Shown: positions 35,073 to 43,838, numbered from the stretch's first letter. The stretch is DNA of 64,000 bases from Catellatospora coxensis (GCF_016862635.1 NZ_BONI01000051.1:1-64000), one strand, 5' to 3'. Notes: generated from the letters alone by a model not told the origin. Made by a program: numbers and translations.

Positions 35073-35142
35073 CGGACTTGCCTGGCACACGTGCGTATCT
35101 TGACCACTCATTCGCACACCTGCCGGGCAAGTCGAGTGATCA
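35066..35142 (-). promoter_or_regulatory. Inverted repeat over the copCD start region
   Basis: tgatcatcggacttgcc and its near-complement ggcaagtcgagtgatca (15 of 17 positions by eye) bracket 43 nt. One arm covers the ATG at 35072. The structure could fold in the mRNA and hide the start, or be a protein-binding site. Confidence 0.4.
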
Positions 35143-35179
35143 TGGGGCGCGGGGGCGCGGAGGGGCGCAGTCATGTGAC

Positions 35180-35830
35180 TCACGGGGCGACCGTAACGGG
35201 GCGGGCGGGTTCGCGCGAGACGGTCGTCGTGCGGCTGAGCGCCCACAGGAGTCCGGCCTGCACCAGCGCGGCGGCGTGGCCGATCTCGTGAGCCAGCGCG
35301 GTCACGCCCTCGGCGACATCGAAGGCGCTGGTCATGATCAGGCAGGCGGCCAGCACGAAGGCGACCGGCACGAACGCGCGGGCCCGGTCCGGCCGCCACG
35401 CGGCCAGCGCGAAACCGACCGCGAGCGCGATGTCGAACGAGGCCGCCTCCCGGCCGGTGTGCAGGTCGCCGCCGCCCGCGAACAGCACCGGCAGCGCCAG
35501 CAGCACCTGCACCACGGCGGTCGCCCCGAGCGCGATCCGCAGGATCTGCCGCCGCCCCTCGGCCTGCCGCCGGGCGGCCCGCTCCGCGCCGTGCCGCTCG
35601 GCCGCGACCGCGGCGAGGATCGGGACGGTCAGGTCGGGCACCGCGACCGCCTGCACCCGCACCGCCCGGGTGAGCTGCTCGGCGGCCCGTGACCAGGCGC
35701 GGCAGTCCGCGCACCCGGCCAGGTGCCGATCGAGCGCGTCCGCCGCGAGTCCGGCCTGCGCGGCCCAGGCGCCGGCCTCGCCGTCCAGCCGCGCGGACAG
35801 CCCGACGCGCATCTCGTCGCAGTTCGTCAT
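35180..35830 (-). CDS. Zinc-finger (HC2) anti-sigma factor with membrane domain
   Basis: This 216-residue protein has an N-terminal zf-HC2 anti-sigma domain with H-x3-C-x2-C (LDRHLAGCADCRAW), then about five membrane helices (ILRIALGATAVVQVLLALPV, AFVPVAFVLAACLIMTSAF). HC2 proteins bind and hold ECF sigma factors at the membrane, often in response to thiol or metal stress. It is divergent from the sigma factor gene, with 106 nt between starts. Most such pairs are co-directional, so this layout is uncommon. It is followed by copCD on the same strand. Confidence 0.82.
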   Translation of the reverse strand: MTNCDEMRVGLSARLDGEAGAWAAQAGLAADALDRHLAGCADCRAWSRAAEQLTRAVRVQAVAVPDLTVPILAAVAAERHGAERAARRQAEGRRQILRIALGATAVVQVLLALPVLFAGGGDLHTGREAASFDIALAVGFALAAWRPDRARAFVPVAFVLAACLIMTSAFDVAEGVTALAHEIGHAAALVQAGLLWALSRTTTVSREPARPVTVAP

Positions 35831-35922
35831 GGGCGGGTAGTCGCCGCGCGGGGCCGTTCAGTTCCCGCCGGTGTCCCAGGACACGCGTGCCGTCACCGCC
35901 CGGTGTGAGCCGGACCGGCGGT

Positions 35923-35928
35923 TAGGCT
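35923..35928 (+). promoter_or_regulatory. -10 box of the ECF sigma gene (leaderless)
   Basis: TAGGCT lies 8 nt before GTG 35937, and no ribosome-binding site is present. Confidence 0.4.
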
Positions 35929-35936
35929 TGCTCCCC

Positions 35937-36665
35937 GTGCCCCCCGTGCCACGAGACGACACGCTCCCGGACGACGGTGTCCCCGTCGCCCGCGGTGGCG
36001 GGCGCGCGGAGCCGGTCCCGGCCACGGTTGTCCCCCAGCCGCCGGGCGGCCGGCCGGCCGGCGACGGGCGAGCCGTCCAGCGCGGGCAGGATTCGCGGAC
36101 GGCTGCCCCCCGCCAGGCCGAGCCGCTCGACGGTGCGCCGGACCCGGCCACCGAATGGGCGCTGGCGGCCCGCACCGGGGACCCGGTGGCGCAGGCCGCG
36201 TTCGTCCGGTCCACCCAGGCCGAGGTGTGGCGCTTCGTGGCCGCCCTGGTCGACCCGGGCAGCGCGGACGACCTCACCCAGGAGACGTACCTGCGGGCGT
36301 TCCGGGCGCTGCCCGCGTTCGAGGGCCGTTCCACGGTGCGCACCTGGCTGCTCGGCATCGCCCGCCGCACCTGCGCCGACCATCTGCGTACGGTGGTAAG
36401 GCAGCGCCGGCTGGGCGTCCGCCTGGCCGCACAGGTGCTGGTCAGCGGGCCGCACCCGGACCCGGCGGGCCAGGTCGGGGCGGCGCAGCTGCTCGACCGG
36501 CTGTCCCCGGAGCGCCGGGAGGCGTTCGTGCTGACCCAGCTGCTGGGGCTGTCGTACGAGCAGGCGGCCGCGGTGCAGGAGGTGCCGGTCGGCACGATCC
36601 GGTCCCGGGTCGCGCGTGCCCGCGCCGAACTGGTGGACGACGTCGTTAGCGCCTTAGCCGCCTGA
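35937..36665 (+). CDS. ECF RNA polymerase sigma factor (SigC-like)
   Basis: This 242-residue protein has a disordered N-terminus of about 70 residues, sigma-70 region 2 (RFVAALVDPGSADDLTQETY, LRAFRALPAFEGRSTVRTWL) and region 4 (RREAFVLTQLLGLSYEQAAA, VPVGTIRSRVARARAEL). Region pattern and neighbours resemble mycobacterial SigC, which is tied to copper. The downstream MauE-like and DsbA-like genes probably share its transcript (31 nt gap). GTG at 35946 is an alternative start. Confidence 0.88.
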   Translation: MPPVPRDDTLPDDGVPVARGGGRAEPVPATVVPQPPGGRPAGDGRAVQRGQDSRTAAPRQAEPLDGAPDPATEWALAARTGDPVAQAAFVRSTQAEVWRFVAALVDPGSADDLTQETYLRAFRALPAFEGRSTVRTWLLGIARRTCADHLRTVVRQRRLGVRLAAQVLVSGPHPDPAGQVGAAQLLDRLSPERREAFVLTQLLGLSYEQAAAVQEVPVGTIRSRVARARAELVDDVVSALAA

Positions 36666-36696
36666 GGCGGTCGCGCGGGGGCGAAGGAGGAGAACG

Positions 36697-37266
36697 ATGG
36701 ACGAGCGCACCGGCTGGAGCAGGGCCCAGCCGTGGGTGAGCCTGGTGGTCAGGCTCGGTCTGGCCGGGATCTTCCTGGTCGCGGGCGGGCTCAAGGTCAC
36801 CGACCTGGCCGCCAACGGCCGCGCCGTGAACGCGTACCAGATCATGTCGTATGACGCCGCGATGGTCGTCGGCGCGATCCAGCCCTTCGTGGAGATCGTC
36901 GTCGGCCTGCTGCTCCTGCTCGGCCTCGCCACCCGGCTGGCGGCGTGGCTGTCGGCGGGCATGATGGTCGCCTTCATCGCGGGCATCAGCTCGGCCTGGG
37001 CCCGCGGCCTGAACATCGACTGCGGGTGCTTCAGCAAGGGCGGCCAGCTGCCGCCCGGGGTGACGCCCAACTATCTTCCGGAGATCTTCCGGGATGTGGC
37101 CTTCCTCGCGATGGCCATCTTTTTGATCATCTACCCGGTCAGCCGTTTCTCCCTCGACGCACGACTGGACCGACCGTTCTCCGCCGGGCTCCCGGCGGAT
37201 GACGACGTGCTGGAGGAAGAAAGTGAATCGAGCGAGCACACCGCACCGCGCCGCGAGCGCGCCTGA
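36697..37266 (+). CDS. MauE/DoxX-family membrane protein
   Basis: This 189-residue protein has four membrane helices: VVRLGLAGIFLVAGGLKVTD, VVGAIQPFVEIVVGLLLLLG, AAWLSAGMMVAFIAGI and FRDVAFLAMAIFLIIYPVS. Between helices 3 and 4 is the loop NIDCGCFSKGG, with the CxC pair of MauE proteins. MauE-like proteins support disulfide formation or electron transfer to a partner thioredoxin-like protein, and the DsbA-like gene follows 18 nt later. A gaaggagg site precedes the ATG. The short charged tail is cytosolic. Confidence 0.88.
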   Translation: MDERTGWSRAQPWVSLVVRLGLAGIFLVAGGLKVTDLAANGRAVNAYQIMSYDAAMVVGAIQPFVEIVVGLLLLLGLATRLAAWLSAGMMVAFIAGISSAWARGLNIDCGCFSKGGQLPPGVTPNYLPEIFRDVAFLAMAIFLIIYPVSRFSLDARLDRPFSAGLPADDDVLEEESESSEHTAPRRERA

Positions 37267-37284
37267 CCGCGGTGCGGTGCAGGC

Positions 37285-38013
37285 ATGAGCAGCAGGAAGG
37301 ACCAGAACGCGGCGGCCCGGATGGTGCGGGACCAGATCGCCAAGGAGCAGCGGCGCAAGCGCACCATGTGGATCTCCATCGCCGCGGTGTCGGCACTGGT
37401 CATCGCGGGCCTGATCGGCTGGGGCATCTACGCGGGCTCCAAGACGACGGACTTCACCGCCCCGCGGGGCGCGAACGCCGCCGGCAACGGCATCGTCACC
37501 GGCAGCGGGCCGGTCGTCGTCGACGAGTACGTCGACTACCTCTGCCCGCACTGCAAGAGCTTCCACGACGAGGCCGCCGCCTCGATCGCGCAGCTCGCCG
37601 CCGATGGCAAGATCACCCTGGTGACGCACCCGGTGGCGTACCTCGACGGCGCGTCCACCAACCGGTACTCGACCCGCTCGTCGGCCGCCGCGGGCTGCGC
37701 CGCCGAGTACGGCAAGTTCACCGAGTTCTCGGACGTGCTGTTCGACAACCAGCCCGCCGAGGGCGGCGCCGGACCCACCGACGACGATCTGATCGTGCTC
37801 GGCCGGCAGGCCGGGCTCGGCGACGACTTCGCCCAGTGCGTACGCGACAAGCGCTTCCTCACCTGGACCAACCACGTCAGTGAGGAAGCCGGCCGGGCCG
37901 GGGTCACCGGCACCCCGACCGTCCTGGTCAACGGCAAGCCCACCCAGGCGAGCGCGGCGCAGATCGCCGCCGCGGTCGCCGCCGCCGGCGGAGCCACCCC
38001 GTCGGCGAGCTGA
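37285..38013 (+). CDS. Membrane-anchored DsbA-like thiol oxidoreductase
   Basis: This 242-residue protein has a basic N-terminus, one helix (MWISIAAVSALVIAGLIGWG) and an extracytoplasmic thioredoxin-fold domain with active site DYLCPHCKSFHDEAA near residue 85. The cis-Pro loop is GVTGTPTVLVNGKPT. A further Cys pair (GCAAEYG, FAQCVRDK) could form a structural disulfide. DsbA-type proteins form or exchange disulfides in exported proteins. With the MauE-like protein just upstream as likely electron partner, it makes a small oxidative-folding module. Confidence 0.92.
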   Translation: MSSRKDQNAAARMVRDQIAKEQRRKRTMWISIAAVSALVIAGLIGWGIYAGSKTTDFTAPRGANAAGNGIVTGSGPVVVDEYVDYLCPHCKSFHDEAAASIAQLAADGKITLVTHPVAYLDGASTNRYSTRSSAAAGCAAEYGKFTEFSDVLFDNQPAEGGAGPTDDDLIVLGRQAGLGDDFAQCVRDKRFLTWTNHVSEEAGRAGVTGTPTVLVNGKPTQASAAQIAAAVAAAGGATPSAS

Positions 38014-38028
38014 CCTGAGCAGGAGCAG

Positions 38029-39159
38029 ATGACACCCCTCACGGCACGGCGGGTGGGCGCGGTCCTCGGGACCGCGCTCACCCTGCTGTTCACCCTCGCC
38101 TCCCCCGCGGCCGCGCACGGGGCCGACGCCCCCGACGCCACGAACTACCGCACCGCCATCACGGGAACACCCGATCTGCCCGGCCTCGAAGTGATCACGA
38201 TCGAGGCCGGCGCGCGGCTGCAGCTGAGCAACCACAGCGGCAAGCCGGTCGAGGTCCTGGGCTACAGCAACGAGCCTTACCTGGAGGTACGCCCCGACGG
38301 GGTGTACGAGAACATCCACTCCCCCGCCACGTACCTCAACATCACCATCGCGCACGTGGACCCGCCCGCGCACGCCGACCCGACGGTGCCCCCGGAGTGG
38401 CGCAAGGTCAGCGACGAGCCGGTGTACCGCTGGCACGACCAGCGCGCCATCTGGACCGAACCGGCCGAGCCGCCCGCCGTGGCCGCCGCGCCGGGCCAGC
38501 CACACCGCATCCGCGAGTGGACCGTGCCGATGCGCACCGAGGTGACCCCGTTGCAGGTCACCGGCACTCTCGACTGGGTGCCGCCACCGAATCCGGTGAC
38601 CTGGTGGATCGCCGCCGTCGCCGGTGCTCTCGCCGTCGCCCTGCTCGGCCTGGTCCGCGGCCGCTCCCGCGCGATCACCGTCGTGTTGTCCGTCGCCGCC
38701 ATCGCCGCCGGGGTGCTCGCGCTCGCGTACGCGGTCGGGCGCGAGATCGACGCCGGCAACCACGCGCTCGGGCCGATCCTGCTGGAACTGCTCACGGTGC
38801 AGCTGTGGGCCGTGGTCAGCGCCCTGGCCGCGATCGCCGCGGGGGCGTACTCGCTGTCCCGCCGTGCCGCGGGCGACTTCGCGCTGGCGCTGGGCGCGGC
38901 CGCGGTCGGGCTGTTCGCGGGCATGGTCAACGCGGCGGTGTTCCATCGCTCGATCGCCCCGATCCCGTGGGGCGACACCACGGCCCGGGTCATCGTCGCC
39001 ACCGTCATCGCCCTCGGCGTGGGCGTCGCCGCGGCCGGCATGCTCCGCCTGCGCGGCACCACCTCCGGCAGCGCGGCAGACCCGGCTCACGGCACTGTGC
39101 CGACCCCGCAGGACGTCAGCCCGCCGGCGGCCGACACCAACCCGGCAGCGCCCGCCTGA
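38029..39159 (+). CDS. Secreted-domain membrane protein of the redox operon
   Basis: This 376-residue protein has a signal peptide (TALTLLFTLASPAAA) cut before HGADAPDATN, a beta-rich extracytoplasmic domain of about 150 residues (IEAGARLQLSNHSGKPVEVL, YLEVRPDGVYENIHSPATYL), and a C-terminal block of about six helices (WWIAAVAGALAVALLGLV to RVIVATVIALGVGVAAAGML). The mature N-terminal His and the His-rich stretch IAHVDPPAHADP suggest a metal role, but no named family was recognised. It begins 15 nt after the DsbA-like gene and closes the operon. Confidence 0.75.
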   Translation: MTPLTARRVGAVLGTALTLLFTLASPAAAHGADAPDATNYRTAITGTPDLPGLEVITIEAGARLQLSNHSGKPVEVLGYSNEPYLEVRPDGVYENIHSPATYLNITIAHVDPPAHADPTVPPEWRKVSDEPVYRWHDQRAIWTEPAEPPAVAAAPGQPHRIREWTVPMRTEVTPLQVTGTLDWVPPPNPVTWWIAAVAGALAVALLGLVRGRSRAITVVLSVAAIAAGVLALAYAVGREIDAGNHALGPILLELLTVQLWAVVSALAAIAAGAYSLSRRAAGDFALALGAAAVGLFAGMVNAAVFHRSIAPIPWGDTTARVIVATVIALGVGVAAAGMLRLRGTTSGSAADPAHGTVPTPQDVSPPAADTNPAAPA

Positions 39160-39324
39160 CCCCCGGGTGGCGGATCGCCGCCTGATCCCCGGTCGAACTG
39201 GTCCGCGCGTCTGGTCTGAGGTCAGCTTTTCGGTCGGCTATCCCCCCGAACAGGAATCGGGGACAGCGACAGCGTGGCGAGCGCGCTAAGTTGCGCCCTC
39301 AGCAGTCGACCTGGGGGTAGTTGC

Positions 39325-41205
39325 ATGCAGCTCATGCTGTGCTGGTTTGCCCATGGCGCGGTGTCCGATGAGGCGCATTCGCAGCGTGCGGCCCGGTTCA
39401 CGCAGGCGCTCGACGGGCTCGTGCCGGCATCATGGACGCGGCACGACCTCGGTGGCGAGGACTGGGGCGTCACCGTCCTGCACCCTGCCGACCAGGGAGC
39501 GTTCCGGTGGCCGACGGTGGAGACCGCCGGTCCGGTCACCGCGGTCTCCCTCGGCATCCCCGTCGGGGTCGACGCCGACGGCGGCCCGGCGGCGCTGGCC
39601 GAGCGGCTGCTGGCCGCCGAGGACGTGCACCGTGCCGTGGTGCCGCCGTTCGGCCTGCTGGCGCTCGACACCGACCGGTTCAGCCTGCAGCAGGACTGGC
39701 TCGGCATGGCCCGGGTGTTCACCGGCACCGCCGACGGGGTCACCGCCTACTGCACCCGGCCCGGACTGCTCGCCACGTTCCTGCACGGGAAGCCGCAGCC
39801 TGACCTGGCCGGCTGGACCTCGTACACCGTCTGCGGGCACTTCGGCGGGGACCTGTCCCCGGTGGCCGGGACCCGGCAGCTGCGCCCGGGCGAGCGGGCG
39901 ACCGGTCGACGCCTCCCCGGCGGTGGCTGGCATCTCGACAGCGAGCTCCGGTACGCGGTCGACGACGTGGTCGCCGAAGGGCTCGCCGGCCAGGGCCGCC
40001 CCGTCGCGGAGCAGCTCGACCGGGCCGCCGACGCGCTCACCCGCGTCGCCGCCGGCGTGCCCCGGCTCTACGCCGACCAGATCACCCTCGGCCTGTCCGG
40101 CGGCAAGGACTCCCGCCTGATCGCCGCCACGCTGGTCGCGGCCGATCGCCTTCCCCGCTTCCTCACCTACCAGGACACCGCGGCCGAGGGGCGGGTGGCG
40201 CAGCAGCTGGTGCAGCTGCTGCGCGACCGGCGCGGCCTCGATCCCGAACACGTGCTCCGGCTTGCCGGGGCCCCCGCGAAGGTGCTGAACACCGGCCTGC
40301 GCGAGCGCGCCCGATACCTGCGCGACCGCTACGACCACCAGTTTCCGTCCAGCTACCTGACCCGCCCGGCCGACTCGCCGCTGCCGCCCGAGCGGATGAG
40401 CCCCGCCACGTACACCGGCGCGGCCGGCGAACTGGCCGTCGGCTACTGGTATCCGGCGGCCGCCGGCCCGACGGTCACGCCCCGCCAGGCGGGCATGGGC
40501 AAGCTGCTCGCCGGCGCACCCGCGGCGGCCATAGCGCCGGCCGTGTTCGCCGCCGAACGGGACCGGATCGAAGGCATCTTCCAGCACGCCGAGGCGATGG
40601 GCGTACGCGGGCTGCACCTGCTCGACTACCTCTACCTCGTGGAACGGATGCGCCGCTGGTCCACCTCCGCGTACACCACCGGCATGATCACTCCATTCCT
40701 GGCGCCGGGCTTCGTCGCCACCACGTTCGCGCTGACCCCGGAACAGAAGCGCGAGCGGCTGCTGCACACCGGCATCATCGCCCGGCTGGTGCCGGAGTGG
40801 GCGGACATCCCCTTCGTCAGCCTCCACACCGGGCGGTCCACGGCCACCCGTGTCTGGGAGGGCGACGGCGTGGCGGCGGTGAGCGACCTCCTGGACACCG
40901 CAGGCGGCACGCTCGCCGGGCTCATGCACAAACCGGCAGTCGAGAAGGCGCTGCGCAGCTTGCGGCTGGGTGGTCGCCCGGACGCGCGCATCCTGCAGCA
41001 GTTCACCTCGCTGGCGGTCGCCGCCGAAGCCCTGGAGCCGGAGACCATGCTCCCGGCCACCGGCAGCACCTACGCCCGGGTCACCGCGCGGCCGGCGCCG
41101 TTCGGACCCGAGAGCGCCCCGGTGCGCCTGCTGCGCCGGATCCGGCACACCAGGTTCGGCAACCGCGTCTGGACCACGGTCCGCCAGCAGGTGCGCGGGC
41201 ACTGA
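39325..41205 (+). CDS. Asparagine-synthase-like protein without glutaminase Cys
   Basis: This 626-residue protein has an N-terminal Ntn-like domain whose Met is not followed by Cys (MQLMLCWFAHG), so glutamine hydrolysis is not expected. A PP-loop ATP pyrophosphatase domain follows with LGLSGGKDSRLIAATL near residue 255 and the later helices GLHLLDYLYLVERMRRW and TTGMITPFLAPGF. Proteins of this type include amide- or peptide-bond-forming enzymes of natural product and lasso-peptide pathways. No precursor peptide or peptidase lies next to it. A ctgggggtag site supports ATG 39325. Confidence 0.82.
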   Translation: MQLMLCWFAHGAVSDEAHSQRAARFTQALDGLVPASWTRHDLGGEDWGVTVLHPADQGAFRWPTVETAGPVTAVSLGIPVGVDADGGPAALAERLLAAEDVHRAVVPPFGLLALDTDRFSLQQDWLGMARVFTGTADGVTAYCTRPGLLATFLHGKPQPDLAGWTSYTVCGHFGGDLSPVAGTRQLRPGERATGRRLPGGGWHLDSELRYAVDDVVAEGLAGQGRPVAEQLDRAADALTRVAAGVPRLYADQITLGLSGGKDSRLIAATLVAADRLPRFLTYQDTAAEGRVAQQLVQLLRDRRGLDPEHVLRLAGAPAKVLNTGLRERARYLRDRYDHQFPSSYLTRPADSPLPPERMSPATYTGAAGELAVGYWYPAAAGPTVTPRQAGMGKLLAGAPAAAIAPAVFAAERDRIEGIFQHAEAMGVRGLHLLDYLYLVERMRRWSTSAYTTGMITPFLAPGFVATTFALTPEQKRERLLHTGIIARLVPEWADIPFVSLHTGRSTATRVWEGDGVAAVSDLLDTAGGTLAGLMHKPAVEKALRSLRLGGRPDARILQQFTSLAVAAEALEPETMLPATGSTYARVTARPAPFGPESAPVRLLRRIRHTRFGNRVWTTVRQQVRGH

Positions 41206-41217
41206 CGCCCGGCGGCG

Positions 41218-41246
41218 GGTCCCGGTGGCGTCAGGCCACCGGGACC
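41218..41246. terminator. Bidirectional terminator
   Basis: ggtcccggtgg / ccaccgggacc forms an 11-bp perfect stem. It overlaps the last codons of the ATPase gene and serves both convergent units. Confidence 0.75.
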
Positions 41247-41989
41247 GCGAATCCGTACGGCAGTTCCAGCCGGTGCCGGGCCAGCAGTTCGGTGTCGGAC
41301 AGCAGCTCGCGGGTCGGCCCGTCCGCCACGATCCGGCCGCCGTCCAGGATCACCGAGCGCGGGCACAGCTGCAGCGCGTACGGCAGGTCGTGGGTGACCA
41401 TCAGCAGCGTCACGTCCAGCCCCAGCACGATCTCGGCCAGCTCGCGCCGCGCCTGCGGGTCCAGGTTGGACGACGGCTCGTCCATGACCAGCAGGTCGGG
41501 TCGCATCGCGAGCACCGTGGCGACGGCGACCCGGCGGCGCTGGCCCAGCGACAGGTGGTGCGGGGCGCGGTCCTTGACGTCGCCCATGCCGACCGCGGCC
41601 AGCGCCTCGTCGACCCGCGCCGACAGCTCCGCGCCACGCAGGCCCAGGTTCGCCGGGCCGAACGCCACGTCCTCGCCGACCGTCGGCAGGAACAGCTGGT
41701 CGTCCGGGTCCTGGAAGACCAGGCCGACGCGGCGGCGGATCTCGGCCAGGCCGGGCCGGTCCTTCGGGTCGACGGTGCGGTCGCCGACCGACACCGAGCC
41801 GGACGAGCCGGTCAGGCCGGACGCGGGCAGGATGCCGTTGAGGTGCAGCACCAGCGTCGTCTTGCCGGCGCCGTTCGGGCCGAGCAGGGCGACCCGCTCA
41901 CCCGGCTCGATGCGCAGGCTGACGCCGTGCAGCGCCTGGTGGCCGTCGGGGTAGGCGTATCGCACGTCGTCGAGCAGCAGCGCGGTCAT
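41231..41989 (-). CDS. cbiO: ECF transporter ATPase (CbiO/NikO)
   Basis: This 252-residue ABC ATPase has Walker A LLGPNGAGKTTLVLHLNG, Q-loop VGLVFQDPDDQLFLPTVGED, signature HHLSLGQRRRVAVATVLAMR, Walker B LLVMDEPSSNLDP and switch MVTHDLPYALQ. It powers the metal transporter encoded just upstream; its start overlaps the CbiQ stop by 4 nt. The order CbiMN-CbiQ-CbiO is that of group I ECF transporters for Co2+ or Ni2+. The Nur-like site before the operon favours nickel. Confidence 0.93.
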   Translation of the reverse strand: MTALLLDDVRYAYPDGHQALHGVSLRIEPGERVALLGPNGAGKTTLVLHLNGILPASGLTGSSGSVSVGDRTVDPKDRPGLAEIRRRVGLVFQDPDDQLFLPTVGEDVAFGPANLGLRGAELSARVDEALAAVGMGDVKDRAPHHLSLGQRRRVAVATVLAMRPDLLVMDEPSSNLDPQARRELAEIVLGLDVTLLMVTHDLPYALQLCPRSVILDGGRIVADGPTRELLSDTELLARHRLELPYGFAVPVA

Positions 41990-42756
41990 ACCAGGAACCT
42001 ATCCGCCAGCAGGACCACGACGGCGAGCGCGGGCACCACGGCCCCGATCGCCCACTGCCGCGCGGTGGCCACGCTGCCCTCGTGCAGGGCCGCGGGCAGC
42101 CGCCCGGTGTACCCGCGCGAGCGCATGGCCAGGAACACCCGCTCGCCGCGTTCGAACGCGCGCAGGAACAGCGTGCCGAGCCCGGCGGCGAAGCCGCGCA
42201 CCTGCCACAGGAAACGCGGGTCGTCGAGCCGGGACAGCCGGGCGATGCGCATCCGCCGCGCCTCGTCGGCGAGCACGTCCAGGTAACGCAGCATGAACAG
42301 GGCGATCTGGGTGATCGCCTGCGGGGTGCGCAGCCGGTCCAGGCCGACCAGCACGTCGCGGGCCGGGGTCGTGCCGGCCAGCAGCAGCGCGATGAGCACG
42401 CCGAGCGTGCCCTTGACCAGGATGTTCCAGCCGGCCCACAGGCCCTCGACGGCCACCGACAGCCCGAGCACGTCGGTGCGGGGCCCGGCGGCGAAGAACG
42501 GCAGCAGCACCGCGGTCGCCACGAACGGCAGCTCGATGAGGCTGCGCCGGGCCAGCCACCCGGCGGGGATCCGGGCCAGCACCGCGAGCGCCGCGACGAT
42601 CAGCGCGTACGCCCCGAAGGCGGGCAGCAGCTCGCGCGGCGTCGCCACCACCACGACGGTGAACAGCACCGACGCGGCGATCTTGACCTCGGGCGCGAAG
42701 TGGTGCACGGACGAGTGCCCGTGCACGTACATCGGATGGGTGTGCCCCGCGCCCAC
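41986..42756 (-). CDS. cbiQ: ECF transporter membrane component (CbiQ/NikQ)
   Basis: This 256-residue T-component begins with metal-rich GHTHPMYVHGHSSVHHFAPE, has about five membrane helices, and carries the two coupling motifs: RLSRLDDPRF region helix ARRMRIARLSRL and FERGERVFLAMRSRGYTG (A-R-G family pattern). It joins CbiO to the substrate-binding CbiMN. The start is set as GTG 42756, two bases after the cbiM stop; ATG at about 42733 is an alternative. Confidence 0.88.
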   Translation of the reverse strand: MGAGHTHPMYVHGHSSVHHFAPEVKIAASVLFTVVVVATPRELLPAFGAYALIVAALAVLARIPAGWLARRSLIELPFVATAVLLPFFAAGPRTDVLGLSVAVEGLWAGWNILVKGTLGVLIALLLAGTTPARDVLVGLDRLRTPQAITQIALFMLRYLDVLADEARRMRIARLSRLDDPRFLWQVRGFAAGLGTLFLRAFERGERVFLAMRSRGYTGRLPAALHEGSVATARQWAIGAVVPALAVVVLLADRFLV

Positions 42757-42758
42757 GG

Positions 42759-43808
42759 CTACTTCTCCGCGGCCACGGGGGCGGGGGCCTGCTCCGCCGC
42801 GGCTGCCGCGTGCCGGCGGCGGCGCGCGGCCCAGAAGATCGCCAGGCCGACCGCGAAGGTCAGCGCGACGCCGATCAGGCCGGCCAGGCCGGTCGCGTTG
42901 TCGATCCCCTTGATGCCGTAGTCGGCCAGGAACGAGCCGCCCAGCTCGTGGTCGGTCGCCTGCTGCGCGATGCAGCTGCCGCCGGTGATCACGCCGTCGG
43001 CGTCGACGGTGCAGCCCGCCAGGGTGGTCGCGTCCAGGCCGTCCGGGGACCCCGACGCCAGGTAGCTGACCCCGCCGGCCAGCGCCGCGGCGACGGCCAG
43101 GCCGCCGAGCAGGAAGACCTTGGTGGGTACGCCGCCCGGCGCGGGCCGCTCCAGGCGGGAACCGCGCAGCGCGTACACCAGGTCGGGGCGCACCTTCGCC
43201 ACCGTGGTGACCGCGGCGGCCGCGATGAGGCCCTCGCCGACGCCGATCAGCGCGTGCACGCCGGCCATGGTGGCCGAGATCTGCCCGTAGCCGATGGTCA
43301 GCGGCACGTCGCCGCCGAGCACGAACTGCAGCACGAAGCCCTGCGAGGCGAGCACGACGGAGACGATCGAGGCTCCGAAGACGGCCAGGCCGACGCCCGC
43401 CGCGGTACGCGGGAGCAGCTTCAGCAGCGCGACCAGCGCCAGGTAGCCGACGGCGGTGCCGAGCAGCGCCATGTTGGAGATGTTGAGGCCGAGCGCGCTG
43501 ATGCCGCCGTCGGCGAAGACCAGCGCCTGCACGATCAGGACCACCGAGACGCACAGCGCGCCGACCCACGGGCCGACCAGCGCCGCGGCCAGCGCGCCGC
43601 CGAGCAGGTGCCCGCTGACGCCGGGCAGCACCGGGAAGTTGAGCATCTGCACCGCGAAGATGAACGCGGCGACCAGGCCGGCCATGGGGGCCAGCCGCTC
43701 GTTGAGGTCCTGGCGAGCGCGGCCCAGGCAGAGGGCCAGCAGCCCCACGGCGACCACGCCGTACGCCAGCGAGACGGGCCCGCCGATGATGCCGTTGGAG
43801 ATGTGCAT
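42759..43808 (-). CDS. cbiM: ECF transporter substrate component, CbiM-CbiN fusion
   Basis: This 349-residue protein has a CbiM/NikM domain of about 220 residues with six or seven helices (MHISNGIIGGPVSLAYGVVA, PVLPGVSGHLLGGALAAALV, HALIGVGEGLIAAAAV). A CbiN-like part follows: one helix, an extracytoplasmic loop (SGSPDGLDATTLAGC, FLADYGIKGID) and a final helix (GLIGVALTFAVGLAIFWAA). In this family the N-terminal Met-His-Ile places His2 as a metal ligand, so ATG 43808 is preferred over the GTG at 43820. Separate cbiM and cbiN genes are common elsewhere; here they are fused. Confidence 0.9.
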   Translation of the reverse strand: MHISNGIIGGPVSLAYGVVAVGLLALCLGRARQDLNERLAPMAGLVAAFIFAVQMLNFPVLPGVSGHLLGGALAAALVGPWVGALCVSVVLIVQALVFADGGISALGLNISNMALLGTAVGYLALVALLKLLPRTAAGVGLAVFGASIVSVVLASQGFVLQFVLGGDVPLTIGYGQISATMAGVHALIGVGEGLIAAAAVTTVAKVRPDLVYALRGSRLERPAPGGVPTKVFLLGGLAVAAALAGGVSYLASGSPDGLDATTLAGCTVDADGVITGGSCIAQQATDHELGGSFLADYGIKGIDNATGLAGLIGVALTFAVGLAIFWAARRRRHAAAAAEQAPAPVAAEK

Positions 43809-43838
43809 CGCGATATTCACTCAGCCAGCCTAGGGTTG

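Noticed and set aside
33435-35714. A 759-codon frame extending copCD upstream
   Set aside because: It runs over the anti-sigma gene on the same strand and puts the signal peptide in the middle of the protein.
39160-39324. Lasso-peptide precursor before the asparagine-synthase-like gene
   Set aside because: No short ORF with a leader and core pattern is present in the 165-nt gap.
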